A stretch of 54,924 bases of DNA. It comes from Paenibacillus sp. MZ04-78.2. GTDB lineage: Bacteria > Bacillota > Bacilli > Paenibacillales > NBRC-103111. Shown here piece after piece: positions 41,844 through 50,818 of this stretch. Both the position numbers and the translations under genes were made by a program. The notes below the pieces were generated by a model. That model worked only from the letters and a program-made list of their open reading frames with translations, was not told the origin of the DNA and ran no database searches. How positions within the stretch are numbered: the stretch's first letter is position 1; each line of letters opens with the position of its first letter. Location of the stretch: contig NZ_JANAVJ010000035.1 of the NCBI RefSeq assembly GCF_024213375.1, positions 1-54,924 on the forward strand, read 5' to 3'.

Positions 41844-42536
41844 TCAGACCGTTTCTTGCCGCTTCGCGCTGAGAAACGGATTGCGCCACTCCATCAGCAT
41901 CGCGTAATTCAGGGATTCTTCATCTTCCAAATAATCGGAAACTAATTTCACCGGCGTTCGGCCGCACCGCAGAAGGAACGTCAGCACCGGGTCTTTCCGC
42001 TCTCCTTCCAGCACGCTGCGCACGTAGTCTTCGGCAGTCATCTCCCCGGATACCCGGTGATACCCGGGCAGCCGGCCGCCGCCGAGCAGCCGCTCCAGCT
42101 TCAGCTCGACGACCACCTCGTACATGGAGAGCATCAGCCATTTGCCGAGGCCAAGCTTCCGGTAAGCCGGACGCGCGCAGATGTCCACGATATACAGCGT
42201 GTTGCCGGACGGGTTATGGTTGCGGATATACCCTCCGTCGGTAATCCCCTCCCATGTATGATCGGCATGCGCGGGATCGAAATCGACCCGCAGACCCGTC
42301 ACCGATGCGGCCAATTCGCCGCCGATCTCCACACAGAGCGCGCCTTCGGGAAACCGTTCGACGTGATTCCTGAGCTGCTCCTCGCTCCACCACAGCTCCG
42401 AAGGAAACGGCGGCGGAAAGCTTTCCTGCTGAATCCGAATCAAGCCGGCGAAGTCCCGTTCGGTGTAAGAGCGGATCGTCGCCTTAACGGGACGGTCTCC
42501 GTCGAATACGTACATGTCTTTCCGGTACGAGCCCAC
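41844..42536 (-). CDS. GNAT-family N-acetyltransferase
   Basis: A 230-residue GNAT protein: ATIRSYTERDFAGLIRIQQESFPPPFP, acetyl-CoA-binding motif with ARPAYRKLGLGKWLM. The start is GTG at 42536, seven bases after AAGGGAGG. In B. subtilis YhcX a GNAT domain of this type is fused to a nitrilase domain; here the two are separate neighbouring genes, 13 bases apart, nitrilase first. They probably act in the same complex or step. The acetyl acceptor is unknown. Third gene of the methyltransferase-nitrilase-GNAT operon. Confidence 0.85.
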   Translation of the reverse strand: MGSYRKDMYVFDGDRPVKATIRSYTERDFAGLIRIQQESFPPPFPSELWWSEEQLRNHVERFPEGALCVEIGGELAASVTGLRVDFDPAHADHTWEGITDGGYIRNHNPSGNTLYIVDICARPAYRKLGLGKWLMLSMYEVVVELKLERLLGGGRLPGYHRVSGEMTAEDYVRSVLEGERKDPVLTFLLRCGRTPVKLVSDYLEDEESLNYAMLMEWRNPFLSAKRQETV

Positions 42537-42549
42537 AGCCGTTCCTCCC

Positions 42550-43413
42550 TTACTTCCAATCCGGATACAGATCGGTGCGCCGGTCTCTCCAGGTCGTAAC
42601 GGAGCCCTTTTCCCGCACCTCGTACAGCAACGCAAGGTCCAAATCCCCGGTAATGATCATATCGTCGTTGACTTCCCCGGCCGTCATCAAACCGCCCGGC
42701 GGGAACGGCACATCGTTCGGCGTAATGATCGCAGCCTGCCCGAAATTGCCCCGCATAAAATCGACCGTCGGCAGCGAACCGACCGTACCGGTCGCCACGA
42801 CGTAAATTTGATTCTCGATCGTCCGGGCATGGCACGTATAGCGTACCCGGTGGAAAGCGTGCCGGTCATCCGTACACGACGGGCAGAAAATAACGTCCGC
42901 CCCGCGAGCCCGGGCCATCCGGACGATCTCCGGAAACTCCATATCATAGCAAACGAGGATCGCGATCCGTCCTTTATCCGTGTCGAATAGTTGAAGTGCA
43001 TCGCCCGCCGCCATGTTCCATCCTTTTACTTCCCACGGGGTAATGTGCAGCTTGCGCTGCTCGGCGATCCGGCCGTCCGGATAGAACAAAAACGCCGTAT
43101 TGTACAACCGGCCGGTTTCTTCAATAATGTGCGTTCCTCCGATCAGATGCATGCCGGTTTCGCGGGCCAAGCCCTGGAACAGCTCCTTATACTGCCGCGT
43201 ATATTGCGGCAGCTCCCCGATCTGGAGCGCTTCGCCGCTCCCGTCTCCCCGGCCTATGGACATGAGCTGGGTCGTGAACAGCTCGGGGAACAGCACGAAG
43301 TCCGATTCGAACTCCTCCGCCGTCCTGACATAGCTCGTCACCTGCGCAGCAAATTGTTCAAAGCTGCCAATCGTATGCAAATGGTATTGTACCGCCGAAA
43401 CCCTCAGCTTCAT
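42550..43413 (-). CDS. nitrilase-family carbon-nitrogen hydrolase (YhcX C-domain type)
   Basis: A 287-residue amidohydrolase. The catalytic triad is E44 (LFPELFTTQ), K121 (QRKLHITPWE) and C155 (LVCYDMEFPE). It hydrolyses a non-peptide amide to acid and ammonia; substrate unknown. ATG at 43413 is chosen over earlier in-frame starts because GGGAGG lies nine bases before it. Five bases separate it from the methyltransferase stop. It is followed by the GNAT gene that is fused to this domain in other Bacilli. Confidence 0.9.
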   Translation of the reverse strand: MKLRVSAVQYHLHTIGSFEQFAAQVTSYVRTAEEFESDFVLFPELFTTQLMSIGRGDGSGEALQIGELPQYTRQYKELFQGLARETGMHLIGGTHIIEETGRLYNTAFLFYPDGRIAEQRKLHITPWEVKGWNMAAGDALQLFDTDKGRIAILVCYDMEFPEIVRMARARGADVIFCPSCTDDRHAFHRVRYTCHARTIENQIYVVATGTVGSLPTVDFMRGNFGQAAIITPNDVPFPPGGLMTAGEVNDDMIITGDLDLALLYEVREKGSVTTWRDRRTDLYPDWK

Positions 43414-43418
43414 TGAAG

Positions 43419-44150
43419 TCATCCTCCCGTTCCTGTTTCGTCCGTTTCTCCGGTCCCCTCCGGCAATCGTTCTTCCGACCGTTCTTCGATCGGATCGAAA
43501 AATAAAATATGCGGCTTCTTCAAGCACCAGGTCGTCATGCACCGCAGGTTCTCCACGTTCACCGTCTTCAGCGGCTCCACCTGTAAAGCATGATGCTTTT
43601 CCGCCGTGCGCTCCAGCAGCCCGGAGTCGGCCAGAAACCGCTCGCTACCGTCCGGCAGCACATAGCGGCCGCCGCCAAGCGGACGGATGCGGTCCTCCAG
43701 GCCTTCGCCCGAAGCGAGACGCGCGAACAAGAGGCCTCCTGGCTTCAACACCCGCCAAAGCTCCGATACCATCTGCTGAAAATGGGTTTCGCTTTCGGCA
43801 AAATGAAGCACCGCACAAGAGATGACGACGTCAAACGTATCGTTGGCGAAGCTCATTTTCTCCACCGGCTCCACACGAAAACGCTCTTCCGGCGGAATAC
43901 GCTCCCCGTCCGGCGCAAACTCGCGAGCCAAAGCGCGGACCGCTTTCACCGCTTCGGCCGACCGGTCCACGGCCCACAGGTCGTAGCCTTCGCGCAGAAA
44001 ATGGACCAGATTGCGTCCATTCCCGCAGCCTGCATCGAGCAACCGCATCCCGGGAGCGATTCTCCCTTTCAGCAGCTGGTCGAACAAATAAATATCAATA
44101 TTTCCGAACTGCTCCCGCACGTTCATGCTTTGCGCTTCACTCGCTTCCAA
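43419..44150 (-). CDS. class I SAM-dependent methyltransferase
   Basis: A 243-residue methyltransferase: motif I MRLLDAGCGNGRNLVHFL, motif II in DLWAVDRSAEAV, motif IV in FDVVISCAVLHFAES and the post-motif LKPGGLLFAR. Methyl acceptor unknown. The TTG at 44150 or the ATG at 44126 could start the gene; neither has a strong ribosome binding site. First gene of a three-gene operon with the nitrilase and GNAT genes, so a shared small-molecule pathway is likely. Confidence 0.85.
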   Translation of the reverse strand: MEASEAQSMNVREQFGNIDIYLFDQLLKGRIAPGMRLLDAGCGNGRNLVHFLREGYDLWAVDRSAEAVKAVRALAREFAPDGERIPPEERFRVEPVEKMSFANDTFDVVISCAVLHFAESETHFQQMVSELWRVLKPGGLLFARLASGEGLEDRIRPLGGGRYVLPDGSERFLADSGLLERTAEKHHALQVEPLKTVNVENLRCMTTWCLKKPHILFFDPIEERSEERLPEGTGETDETGTGG

Positions 44151-44293
44151 ATGGTGGCGTTTGTCCGATCATTATATCACAATCTCGCACCGGACGGCAT
44201 CCGGCAATGCGGTGGACGAACCCGCTGCGGCACATTCCGGTAAATAAAGCAAACCGGAACGTTACCGTTCCGGCGGAAGGAAAAAATGAAGTC

Positions 44294-45141
44294 TTACCCG
44301 GCGACTTTGTCCGCCACGAACTTCACGTCCGTGCCGTCGATCACGCCGTCATTGTACAAATCGTACATCCTGTCGTACCCCGGCTGTCCGACACGCGTTG
44401 TGAAGCCAGCGTTCAAAAAGCCGGGCCAGGCCTGCAAGCGGAATGCCTCCGTCGTTCCTTGAGCCGCTTTCGTCTTCACCGTTGTCGCCGGATTATTCGG
44501 GCTGACATTGCCTGCCGCATCCACAGCTTCGACGGAAAATGTATACGTCGTGTCCGACTGCAATCCCCCTATGTCATAGGAATAGACGCTGCCGTAAACG
44601 GAGCTCGCGACGCTGCTGTCTCGGTAAATCCGGTACCCGGTCGCTCCTTGTGCCGTCGTCCAGTTCAAAGTCAGCGACGACGACGTTACGTTCGACGCGC
44701 TTAGCGTGCTGCCCTCGGGCCATACCGGCCCGCTCGGCGCAGGTGCAACAGTGAAATTGGTGATATAACTTGATTGTAGCCCCACGTGATCCCATGCCAA
44801 AATTTCCAACTTATGCTTGCCAATGCTCAGCCCTGAGGTCGGTGCTGTCACGGTATTCGTCTCCGCATTGTAGTTTGAGTTAAGCCTTCATCACGGAACT
44901 TGACAACAACGCCCGGCTCGATGGATAGTGTGACGTCACCATAGATGAGAACAGTTGTCGTCACGATGTAGGGACTGCCGGCTTTAGTCCATACCGTATC
45001 TTGGCCGATATTGCCAGATATTTGCGTGCCTGTTCCGGATGAAGCTTGGGGCGGCTGAAGTTCTTCCGCCGATCCAGGGGAAGCAAAAGCAACCAGTGCG
45101 AGCAAAAACAAAAACAATGCGCTGATCGATAGCTTTTTCAT
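44294..45141 (-). pseudogene. broken secreted protein with FN3 and dockerin-like repeat
   Basis: The first part (45141 to about 44870) has a good start (AGGAGGATCTTC before ATG), a signal peptide (MKKLSISALFLFLLALVAFASPGSAE split here for reading) and the segment VWTKAGSPYIVTTTVLIYGDVTLSIEPGVVVKFRDEGL, typical of the beginning of beta-helix surface proteins. The frame then shifts. The rest (from YNAETNTVTAP on) continues in another frame with a fibronectin III domain and a calcium-loop, dockerin-like end (DLYNDGVIDGTDVKFVADKV). The middle of the expected protein is missing, so a deletion with frame change near 44870-44885 is likely. Confidence 0.7.
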
Positions 45142-45381
45142 GAAGATCCTCCTCTTGGTTTTGGATTTTCCGTCTGAACCAAGATGCGCGAATCTAGCTA
45201 ACTCCGGCAACGCTTAAGCGATGAAAATCTCCGCACCCCCTTTACTTCACTATTCCCCCAAATAATACCACTCGTTTCTTCCAGAGATAAATAGTTTTTT
45301 GCTAAAGAATTCTAAATATTTCAACAAAAATCGCCGCAAAAAAAGAATAGCGCTCCCGCCCCCGGCGAAAACGCTATACGA

Positions 45382-45480
45382 ACAGTCTATGTCGATTTTC
45401 CGGACGAGCTGGAACAGCTGACGATGAAGGAAATCGCCGAACGCGCCGGATATCCGAGCGTCAGCTACTATAACAAGCGA
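45382..45480 (+). pseudogene. AraC-type helix-turn-helix relic
   Basis: About 33 codons read VDFPDELEQLTMKEIAERAGY followed by PSVSYYNK, the second half of an AraC/XylS DNA-binding domain. There is no start, and after SYYNK the frame loses similarity and overlaps the 3' end of the diguanylate cyclase gene. It is a remnant of a lost regulator. Confidence 0.55.
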
Positions 45481-47078
45481 CCGGCAGCTCTACTTGCGCC
45501 GCTAGTCCCGGCGCTCTCCGGTCGGTTCCCCGGCTGATAGCTTTCGCTTCGGTTTCGTCCCTCCTGCTTAGCCCGGTACAGCGCCTTGTCCGCCATGCCG
45601 ACCAATTCGAGCGGCGAGAGCCCCGCATACGGAATGGACGAAGCAGTACCAACGCTGACGGTGACGTACTCGGACGCCGACGATCCGATATGCCGGATGC
45701 GAAGCGCTTCCACTTCCCGGCGGATGCTCTCCGCCACGCCGGCGGCTTGCAGCCCTCTGCATGCCGTCAGAATGACCACAAACTCCTCTCCGCCATAGCG
45801 GGCAGCGAGACCGTCCATGTTGCCGACGACTCGTTGCAGAGCGCCTGCAACCTGTTTCAGACAAGCGTCTCCGCCTTGATGGCCGTACGTATCGTTATAC
45901 GCTTTGAAGCAATCGATGTCGAGCATAATGACGGATAGCGACTGCGAATACATCGCCGCTTTGACCCAGGCCGCATCAAGAAATTCGTCGAACGCCCGGC
46001 GGTTAGCTACTCCGGTCAGCCCGTCGCGGCGCGACAACTGCTCCAGCATGCGGTTAGCCTGCATCATGGTCTCTTCAGCCCGCTTCGACTCCGTCCTGTC
46101 GACGATGATCGCCAAATAGCCAAGCAAGCGGTCCCCGCGTTCTCTCACTTCGCTGAGCATCAAGTGGACGTGAAAGCGTTCTCCGCCCCACCGGACGAAG
46201 GTCCATTCCTGTTCATGGCCTTTCCCTTCGGACAAGCCTGCCACGAACACCTCCAGATCATCTACCGTTCGTCCTAAACGACGCTGCAGCTCCTGTTTTT
46301 TCAGCGCAAACTCCTCAGGCTCCACGATCGTGCCTGGAACCCGCCGTCCGATGGCTTCGTCGGCAGGAATTCCGAACATTCGTTCCGCTCCGGGATTGAA
46401 CACTTTGGCGACACCGGCCGGGTCGGTGAAAATAATCGCAACGCCGGTCGCTGAGCGAAAAATCGCTTCCTGCAGCGTAAACGACCGCCGGTAGTTGGCT
46501 TCGCTTTCCTCCAATTGATAGACGAGACGGTTGGCATCGGTCAAATAGCGGATCAGGTAGGCAACGAACAGACCACCGGACAAAATGACCGCGACAAAAT
46601 AAAGGTTTACCTTCCAGCTTTGCCATCCGAGCAAGAAGAACAAGCTGGAGGTGACGACTCCAATGCTTGCCGCGATGGAAAACAGCCATTTTTTCCAATA
46701 ATCCGTAATACGCTTCGCTAGGATGCCGCTGATCAGGCCGAGAAGCACGGCTGTCGTGGCTGCCGTCAGAGAAGACGGAGTCACCCCGAACATCGCAATC
46801 CGGCCGATGGCGATGATCACACCCGTCACGGCCGAAGCGTAGATCCCTCCGAAATGCGCCGCGATAATGGCAATCTGCCGAAAATCAAGAATCGTCGTCC
46901 CGTCGAACCTGACGCTGAAGAACATCAGTAAAATGCCAAAAAACCCGTGCGCCCCTCCGATAGCGAAACGCAGCTTAGCGGGTAAAAACGGCTTCCGTTC
47001 ATGGTTGCGCAGGAGGCGGCTTGACAAAAACATAAATGCAGTTAATAATGCCAAATTAGCGATGAATAATTGGAACAC
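45468..47078 (-). CDS. membrane diguanylate cyclase (5TMR-PAS-GGDEF)
   Basis: A 536-residue protein. Residues 1-185 contain five to six membrane helices of the 5TM-5TMR-LYT sensor type (ILDFRQIAIIAAHFGGIYASAVTG). A PAS domain (about 195-320) follows, with SATGVAIIFTDPAGV. The C-terminal GGDEF domain has the active motif RYGGEEFVVIL, so c-di-GMP synthesis is expected; the usual RxxD inhibitory site is not seen before it. GTG at 47078 is preferred to the GTG at 47087, because the latter overlaps the ribosome binding site GAGGGGG. The 3' end runs into the AraC relic on the other strand. Confidence 0.85.
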   Translation of the reverse strand: MFQLFIANLALLTAFMFLSSRLLRNHERKPFLPAKLRFAIGGAHGFFGILLMFFSVRFDGTTILDFRQIAIIAAHFGGIYASAVTGVIIAIGRIAMFGVTPSSLTAATTAVLLGLISGILAKRITDYWKKWLFSIAASIGVVTSSLFFLLGWQSWKVNLYFVAVILSGGLFVAYLIRYLTDANRLVYQLEESEANYRRSFTLQEAIFRSATGVAIIFTDPAGVAKVFNPGAERMFGIPADEAIGRRVPGTIVEPEEFALKKQELQRRLGRTVDDLEVFVAGLSEGKGHEQEWTFVRWGGERFHVHLMLSEVRERGDRLLGYLAIIVDRTESKRAEETMMQANRMLEQLSRRDGLTGVANRRAFDEFLDAAWVKAAMYSQSLSVIMLDIDCFKAYNDTYGHQGGDACLKQVAGALQRVVGNMDGLAARYGGEEFVVILTACRGLQAAGVAESIRREVEALRIRHIGSSASEYVTVSVGTASSIPYAGLSPLELVGMADKALYRAKQEGRNRSESYQPGNRPESAGTSGASRAAGRLL

Positions 47079-47146
47079 AGGCCGCACCCCCTCTATTTCT
47101 CTGTGCTGTCGATCATAGCAGACGCGTATTAAAAAAGTGTTAGGAC

Positions 47147-47169
47147 TTTCGTGCTATTTTCGTGCTATT
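47147..47169 (+). repeat. tandem 11-base repeat upstream of topB
   Basis: TTTCGTGCTAT occurs twice in a row with period 11, about 40-60 bases before the topB start. It may be part of the promoter/operator region. Confidence 0.5.
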
Positions 47170-47208
47170 ATGTTATGACTAAACGACCCCCGTTGAAAGG
47201 AGCTTGTT

Positions 47209-49356
47209 ATGAAATCACTCGTATTAGCGGAGAAGCCGAGCGTCGCCAAGGAAATCGCGCGCGTTCTGGGCTGCCAGCAGAAGCATAAGCATTATATGGA
47301 GGGCCCCGGTTATGTGGTGACCTGGGCATTAGGGCATTTGGTCACGCTGGCCGAGCCCGAGGAATACGATCCAAAGTATAAAAACTGGAATTTGGAGGAT
47401 TTGCCTTTGCTCCCCTCGCGGATGAAGCTGAAAATCATTCGTGAAACTACGCCGCAATATAAGGCCATCGCGCAGCTTGCGAAGCGCGGCGATCTGGAGC
47501 AGCTCATCATTGCAACCGACGCCGGACGCGAGGGCGAGCTGGTCGCCCGCTGGATCATGGAGATGATTCGTTGGAAAAAACCGTTCAAGCGGCTCTGGAT
47601 TTCCTCGCAAACGGACAAGGCGATCCGCGACGGCTTCGCCTCGCTGAAACCGGGGCAAGCGTACGATCCGCTGTACCGTTCCGCCGTTTGCCGTGCGGAA
47701 GCGGATTGGCTGATCGGACTCAACATTACGCGCGCCTTAACCTGCAAACATAACGCCCAACTGGCAGCTGGACGCGTGCAGACGCCGACGCTGGCAGCGA
47801 TGATGGACCGCGAGCGCGAGATCAAATCGTTTCAGGCGAAGGACTATTGGATGCTGCGAGCGCAGTTTGGCTCGTTCCAGGCCTTATGGCGGAGCCAGGC
47901 TCATCCGGACGGACGCCTGTTCGATAAAGCCGCAGCCGACGCGCTGCTCGAACGCTTGAATAAGGCGCGGTCAGCCAAGGTTGCGCAGCTTAAAGTTACA
48001 GAGAAGAGCGAGCCCCATCCGCTCGCCTACGACTTGACCGAGCTGCAGCGCGATGCCAACAAGCGGCACGGCTTTACCGCGAAGCAGACGTCAAACGTAC
48101 TCCAGCGGCTGTATGAGCAGCACAAGCTCGTCACGTACCCGCGCACCGATTCGCGGCACTTGTCCTCGGACATGGTCTCTACGCTTCCCGACCGGCTCAA
48201 GGCTTTGAACGTCCAGCCTTACGCGGCTTGGATCAAACCGCTGCTCTCGAAGCCGCTTCCGGTCTCCAAGCGCGTCGTCGACGATAGCAAAATATCGGAC
48301 CACCATGCGATCATTCCGACGGACGAACACCCGCAGCTGCACAATTTGACAGCCGAGGAGCGCAAGCTGTACGACCTGATCGTGCGCCGGTTCATCGCGT
48401 TATTCACTCCGGCATTCCGCTATGACGAGACATCGGTGACGCTGGAGATCGGAGGAGAGCATTTCCACGCCAAAGGGCGCATCGTGAAAGAAGCGGGCTG
48501 GAAGGCGCTGTATGAGGCAGGCGCATCGACCGGAGCGGACGAGGACGACGAGGCGGCCGAAGACGAACCGGCCTCCCGGCAAACGCTGCCCCCGCTTCAG
48601 CAAGGGATGGAGCTGAAGGAGTTCCGGCTCGGCCAGCACAAGCAGACAACCAAGCCGCCGGGCCGTTTCACCGAGGCAGCGCTGCTTGCGGTGATGGAAA
48701 AACACAATCTCGGTACGCCGGCAACCCGCGCCGATATTATCGAGAAGCTGCTGCAGACCGATACGATCGAACGCCGCATGAATACGCTCCAGCCGACCGG
48801 CAAAGGCGCCCAGTTGATCGAGCTCGTCGTGCCCGAGCTGCGTTCCCCGGAGCTGACAGCCGCCTGGGAGCAGGAACTGGAGCGCATCTCCAAAGGCAAA
48901 GGCGACGCCGGCAAGTTCATAGAGAGCATTCGCAAGCAAACCGAGGCCATTGTCCGCGAGGTTAAGGCGAGCGAGGCGGAATACAAGCCGCATAATCTGA
49001 CCCATTCCCGCTGCCCCGAGTGCGGCAAGCCGCTGCAAGAGATCAAGAGCAAGCGGGGCAAACTGCTCGTGTGCAGCGACCGGGAATGCTCATATAAACG
49101 GGCCGCGGAGCCTGCGCTTTCGAACAAGCGTTGTCCGCAGTGCCATAAGCGGATGGAGATCCAAACGGGCAAAGCGGGCAAATACGCGCAGTGTCGGTCA
49201 TGCAACGTGATCGAGATGCTCGGCGAATCCGGCGGCGGACGCGCGGCCAAGCGGCAGCAAGCCCAGCTTGCCAAGCAGTACAGCGATAACGTTTCGCTCG
49301 GCTCCAGCCTGGAAGAAGCGCTGAAGGCCGCGATGTCGAAAAATAAAAAAGATTGA
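47209..49356 (+). CDS. topB: DNA topoisomerase III
   Basis: A 715-residue type IA topoisomerase. TOPRIM residues are E8 (LAEKPS) and D104/E108 (IATDAGREGE); the catalytic tyrosine is Y310 (LVTYPRTDSRHL). The C-terminal end carries two zinc-ribbon-type modules (CPECGKP, CSDREC; CPQCHKR, CRSC), as in Bacillus TopB. It relaxes and decatenates DNA during replication and recombination. ATG at 47209 follows GAAAGGAGCTTGTT. Confidence 0.95.
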   Translation: MKSLVLAEKPSVAKEIARVLGCQQKHKHYMEGPGYVVTWALGHLVTLAEPEEYDPKYKNWNLEDLPLLPSRMKLKIIRETTPQYKAIAQLAKRGDLEQLIIATDAGREGELVARWIMEMIRWKKPFKRLWISSQTDKAIRDGFASLKPGQAYDPLYRSAVCRAEADWLIGLNITRALTCKHNAQLAAGRVQTPTLAAMMDREREIKSFQAKDYWMLRAQFGSFQALWRSQAHPDGRLFDKAAADALLERLNKARSAKVAQLKVTEKSEPHPLAYDLTELQRDANKRHGFTAKQTSNVLQRLYEQHKLVTYPRTDSRHLSSDMVSTLPDRLKALNVQPYAAWIKPLLSKPLPVSKRVVDDSKISDHHAIIPTDEHPQLHNLTAEERKLYDLIVRRFIALFTPAFRYDETSVTLEIGGEHFHAKGRIVKEAGWKALYEAGASTGADEDDEAAEDEPASRQTLPPLQQGMELKEFRLGQHKQTTKPPGRFTEAALLAVMEKHNLGTPATRADIIEKLLQTDTIERRMNTLQPTGKGAQLIELVVPELRSPELTAAWEQELERISKGKGDAGKFIESIRKQTEAIVREVKASEAEYKPHNLTHSRCPECGKPLQEIKSKRGKLLVCSDRECSYKRAAEPALSNKRCPQCHKRMEIQTGKAGKYAQCRSCNVIEMLGESGGGRAAKRQQAQLAKQYSDNVSLGSSLEEALKAAMSKNKKD

Positions 49357-49384
49357 AGCCGCATTTGGCTTCAATCTTTTTTTT
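49346..49384. terminator. bidirectional terminator between topB and the convergent small gene
   Basis: AAAAGATTGAAGCC pairs with GGCTTCAATCTTTT around GCATTT, with T-runs on both sides. Confidence 0.85.
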
Positions 49385-49691
49385 AGCGCATATGTTCCAC
49401 CATCAGCCGAACTTCCCGCTCATAATATACTCGCAGCTGCGCTTTTTCCTGCTCCGTAAACTGGTACTCGCAGTCTCTTCCTTCGTCCTGCGGAACGATT
49501 TCGACGATGTCTCCCCGGCGCGTACAGACGATGAGCGCTCCCAGTTCAACGATCCCTTCCGGCGCCTCGCTGTCCTCCGCCAGCTCCATACTTACTTCCA
49601 CATCGATCCACTGCTCGCCGCGCACCTCCGCCCGGGAATGAAACCGCGCGAACCGCAGCTCGCGGATGTCCGGGTTGCCGTATTCGATCAT
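49383..49691 (-). CDS. conserved hypothetical protein
   Basis: A 102-residue soluble acidic protein: IEYGNPDIRELRFARFHSRAEVRGEQWIDVEVSMEL and a C-terminal helix (FTEQEKAQLRVYYEREVRLMVEHM). No family recognised. It follows the epimerase gene of the TIGR01777 family by only seven bases, so they form one transcript. ATG at 49691 follows AAGGATGAACGCGAG. Confidence 0.65.
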   Translation of the reverse strand: MIEYGNPDIRELRFARFHSRAEVRGEQWIDVEVSMELAEDSEAPEGIVELGALIVCTRRGDIVEIVPQDEGRDCEYQFTEQEKAQLRVYYEREVRLMVEHMR

Positions 49692-49698
49692 CTCGCGT

Positions 49699-50601
49699 TC
49701 ATCCTTTCTTGCCGGACCGTACCAGATTTTCGAGCGCATGATCGATCACCGGATAGTTATACCGAAATCCGAGGTCGGTGACGACTTTCGGAAATACTTT
49801 CTGACCCTTCAACAAAGGCTCGGACAATTCGCCGAACAACGCTTTCAGCACAAATGCCGGAACCGGAAACCAGTACGGCCGGCGGAGCGCCTTGGCCAAG
49901 CTGCGTCCGAACTGGTCGTTCGTCACCGGAATCGGCGCCGTCCCATTGACCGGCCCCTCGATCTCTTCATGCTCGATGCAGAACTCAATCATCCGGCACA
50001 GGTCTTCAATATGAATCCACGACAAGATTTGCCGGCCGCTGCCGACCCGTCCGCCGACACCGAGCTTAAACGGCAAGCTCATCTTCGGAAAGGCGCCTCC
50101 GTCGTTGCCGAGCACAAGTCCGATCCGCAGCAGAACGACGCGCGTATCAGGGATATGCTCCGCCAGCATCTCCCATTGGTCGACGACGCCGGACAAAAAG
50201 TCCTCCACACGCAGTTCGCTTTCCTCTATGAACGACTCTGTCTCCGACGTGCCATAGATCGATATCCCGGACGCATTTACCAACACAGGCTTTTTATCCA
50301 GCTGTTCGATAAGGGCTTGGACGCGGTTAACCGCGTCCAAGCGCGATTCCAGAATCCGCTTCTTGGCTTCCTCCGTCCAGCGCTGGTTGATCGTTTCCCC
50401 GGCCAGATTGACGATCGCGTCGACACCCTCCAACGGTTTTATGTTACTTTCCAGTTCATCCCATGTCATATGGCGAATCAACGGATGATCCGAACGTCGC
50501 TTTTTCCGTGAGATGAGGATTACCGTATCTTTTTTTTGTAAAAACAACTGGGTCAAATGTTTGCCGACAAAGCCGGTCCCCCCAGTAATCGCGACCTTCA
50601 T
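49699..50601 (-). CDS. TIGR01777-family SDR epimerase (YfhF-like)
   Basis: A 300-residue atypical SDR: N-terminal AITGGTGFVGKHLTQ, VNLAGETINQRWTEEAKKRI, NASGISIYG and the C-terminal DUF1731 domain (ALFGELSEPLLKGQKVFPKVVTDLGFRYNYP, in continuous sequence). This matches YfhF/YfcH proteins, conserved from bacteria to plants. Related to cell division regulators in other taxa, but the reaction is unknown. ATG at 50601 follows GCGGAGGAACATTC. Confidence 0.9.
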   Translation of the reverse strand: MKVAITGGTGFVGKHLTQLFLQKKDTVILISRKKRRSDHPLIRHMTWDELESNIKPLEGVDAIVNLAGETINQRWTEEAKKRILESRLDAVNRVQALIEQLDKKPVLVNASGISIYGTSETESFIEESELRVEDFLSGVVDQWEMLAEHIPDTRVVLLRIGLVLGNDGGAFPKMSLPFKLGVGGRVGSGRQILSWIHIEDLCRMIEFCIEHEEIEGPVNGTAPIPVTNDQFGRSLAKALRRPYWFPVPAFVLKALFGELSEPLLKGQKVFPKVVTDLGFRYNYPVIDHALENLVRSGKKG

Positions 50602-50740
50602 GAATGTTCCTCCGCTTACACTGATATCTTATTGACATTCATTATATCGGAAATCGCTTCGTGAAGCCATGCCGCGCCGAAAATATTCACTTCCCCTTCT
50701 ACTCCTGCGAAAATTTACCGCGGCGAAGAGCCGGGCACAC

Positions 50741-50803
50741 CAAAGCCCGCCTGTCTCCGGCGATGAAATGATCCATTTCATCCACCGAAGACGGCGGGCT
50801 TTT
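50741..50803 (-). terminator. long terminator hairpin after the esterase gene
   Basis: AAAGCCCGCC, then GATGAAAT pair with ATTTCATC and GGCGGGCTTT. The T-run is short. It starts about 15 bases after the esterase stop. Confidence 0.65.
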
Positions 50804-50818
50804 CGGCGGCGCCGATTC

